Shown here piece after piece: positions 63,351 to 64,000 of a DNA stretch of 64,000 nucleotides. The stretch lies in assembly GCF_900312745.1 (NCBI RefSeq), contig NZ_OMPD01000013.1, positions 186,001-250,000 of the forward strand. The letters are read 5' to 3'. The notes below the pieces were generated by a model, which had not been told where the DNA came from, ran no database searches, and saw nothing but the letters and a program-made list of their open reading frames with translations. This DNA is from Aquimarina sp. AU58 (GTDB lineage: Bacteria > Bacteroidota > Bacteroidia > Flavobacteriales > Flavobacteriaceae). A program made the position numbers and the translations under genes. How positions within the stretch are numbered: position 1 is the first letter of the stretch; the number at the start of each line of letters is the position of its first letter.

Positions 63351-64000
63351 ATGCTAGATGTACAGAAAATACGAGACGATTTCCCAATACTTACCAGAGA
63401 AGTAAACGGAAAACCTTTGGTATATTTTGATAATGCGGCCACATCTCAAACACCGCAGGTAGTTATAGATGCTATTGTAGCTTATTATAGTAGCTATAAT
63501 GCGAATATTCACCGAGGTGTTCACACCTTATCACAAGAAGCAACAGATGCATACGAAATCGCTCGTAAGAAAATACAGGAGCATTTTGGTGCAAAACACG
63601 CTCATGAGATTATTCTCACTTCGGGAACAACTCATAGCATTAATATTATTGCTACCGGCTTTACCTCTCTTCTTTCTAAAGGTGATGAAATTATCGTTTC
63701 TGCCTTAGAACATCATTCTAATATTGTACCGTGGCAAATGTTATGTGAACGTACTGGTGCTATTCTTAAGGTCATCCCAATGAACGAGGATGGCGAATTA
63801 GTAATGAATGTATATGATCAATTACTTTCTAACAGGACAAAACTTGTTTTTACCAATCATATCTCTAACGCATTAGGAACTATAAATCCTATTGAAGAAA
63901 TTATTGAAAAAGCACATCGTATAGGTGCAGCTGTATTGATCGATGGTGCGCAAGCTTGCCCTCATGTTAAACCAGATGTTAAAGCTTTGGATGTAGATTT
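63351..64000 (+). CDS. sufS: Cysteine desulfurase SufS, 3' end cut by window edge
   Basis: 216 codons to the right edge, still open. MLDVQKIRDDFPILTREVNGKPLVYFDNAATSQTPQ is split here only to name it: LVYFDNAATSQTP is the N-terminal signature, NIHRGVHTLSQEATDAYE is the SufS-type loop, and LTSGTTHSINIIA and SALEHHSNIVPWQ form the PLP pocket. The PLP lysine and active Cys lie beyond the window. It supplies sulfur to SufBCD. Confidence 0.95.
   Translation, partial: MLDVQKIRDDFPILTREVNGKPLVYFDNAATSQTPQVVIDAIVAYYSSYNANIHRGVHTLSQEATDAYEIARKKIQEHFGAKHAHEIILTSGTTHSINIIATGFTSLLSKGDEIIVSALEHHSNIVPWQMLCERTGAILKVIPMNEDGELVMNVYDQLLSNRTKLVFTNHISNALGTINPIEEIIEKAHRIGAAVLIDGAQACPHVKPDVKALDVD

Noticed and set aside
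1..64000. CRISPR arrays, rRNA and complete insertion sequences
   Set aside because: No direct-repeat arrays with spacers, no rRNA signatures and no transposase motifs were seen.

Overview
This window is 64 kb of AT-rich chromosome from a member of the Flavobacteriaceae (Bacteroidota); an Aquimarina-like organism is possible, but that genus is only a guess. The evidence is: type IX secretion (T9SS) C-terminal sorting domains; many surface lipoproteins with a Cys followed by an acidic stretch; promoter boxes of the Bacteroidota type TAnnTTTG; a viroplasmin-RNase H; an IPExxxVDY protein; a suf operon of the iscA-sufB-sufC-sufD-sufS type; and the housekeeping order rnhA, purN, acpP, fabF, rnc, IPExxxVDY, pyk. 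I saw no rRNA, tRNA, CRISPR array or complete transposon.

Region 1 (1-16.8 kb) is mostly core: a RecB/AddA-like UvrD helicase cut by the left edge, Mn-type superoxide dismutase, a glutamine amidotransferase of the PurF family, a PfkB sugar kinase, rnhA, purN, acpP-fabF-rnc, the IPExxxVDY gene overlapping pyk, a response regulator and PAS histidine kinase pair, and a DUF2721 membrane protein. Between the kinase and rnhA sits an accessory patch: an astacin-type zinc protease with two carbohydrate-binding repeats, a small orphan gene whose start codon lies inside a 38-bp perfect palindrome, and a 130-bp attC-like folded element.

Region 2 (17-36 kb) is an accessory surface-protein region. It holds a collagen-like lipoprotein, a SIMPL protein, a kelch lipoprotein, FN3/repeat lipoproteins, a 1318-aa T9SS protein with two sugar-dehydrogenase-like propellers, two paralogous basic lipoproteins, two membrane-bound GAF-AraC regulators, one membrane-bound TPR-AraC regulator, and an unlisted 58-aa double-glycine peptide that looks like a RiPP (lanthipeptide-type) precursor. 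Four copies of a 31-bp dyad stand exactly 22 bp upstream of a -7 box in front of four of the surface-protein transcription units, which suggests one regulon. A second dyad (TCGAwATTC-N3-GAATTTCGA) flanks the TPR-AraC gene on both sides, so it precedes both the GAF-AraC gene and the peptide gene. The region ends with an in-frame SusC/SusD deletion relic.

Region 3 (36-56.9 kb) holds a sortilin/BNR-propeller protein, a glycine-rich membrane protein, an M24B aminopeptidase, a lipocalin-like lipoprotein, a second TPR-AraC regulator, a VOC protein, a di-heme peroxidase, BrnQ, an alpha/beta hydrolase, ThiL, two tandem choice-of-anchor-B paralogues (one a lipoprotein, one T9SS-exported), a repeat lipoprotein, and an MbnP-MbnH pair (copper protein and di-heme partner). 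Region 4 (57-64 kb) is the suf iron-sulfur operon, interrupted by a small lipoprotein, a four-helix-bundle gene and a serine hydrolase on the other strand, and cut at the right edge inside sufS.
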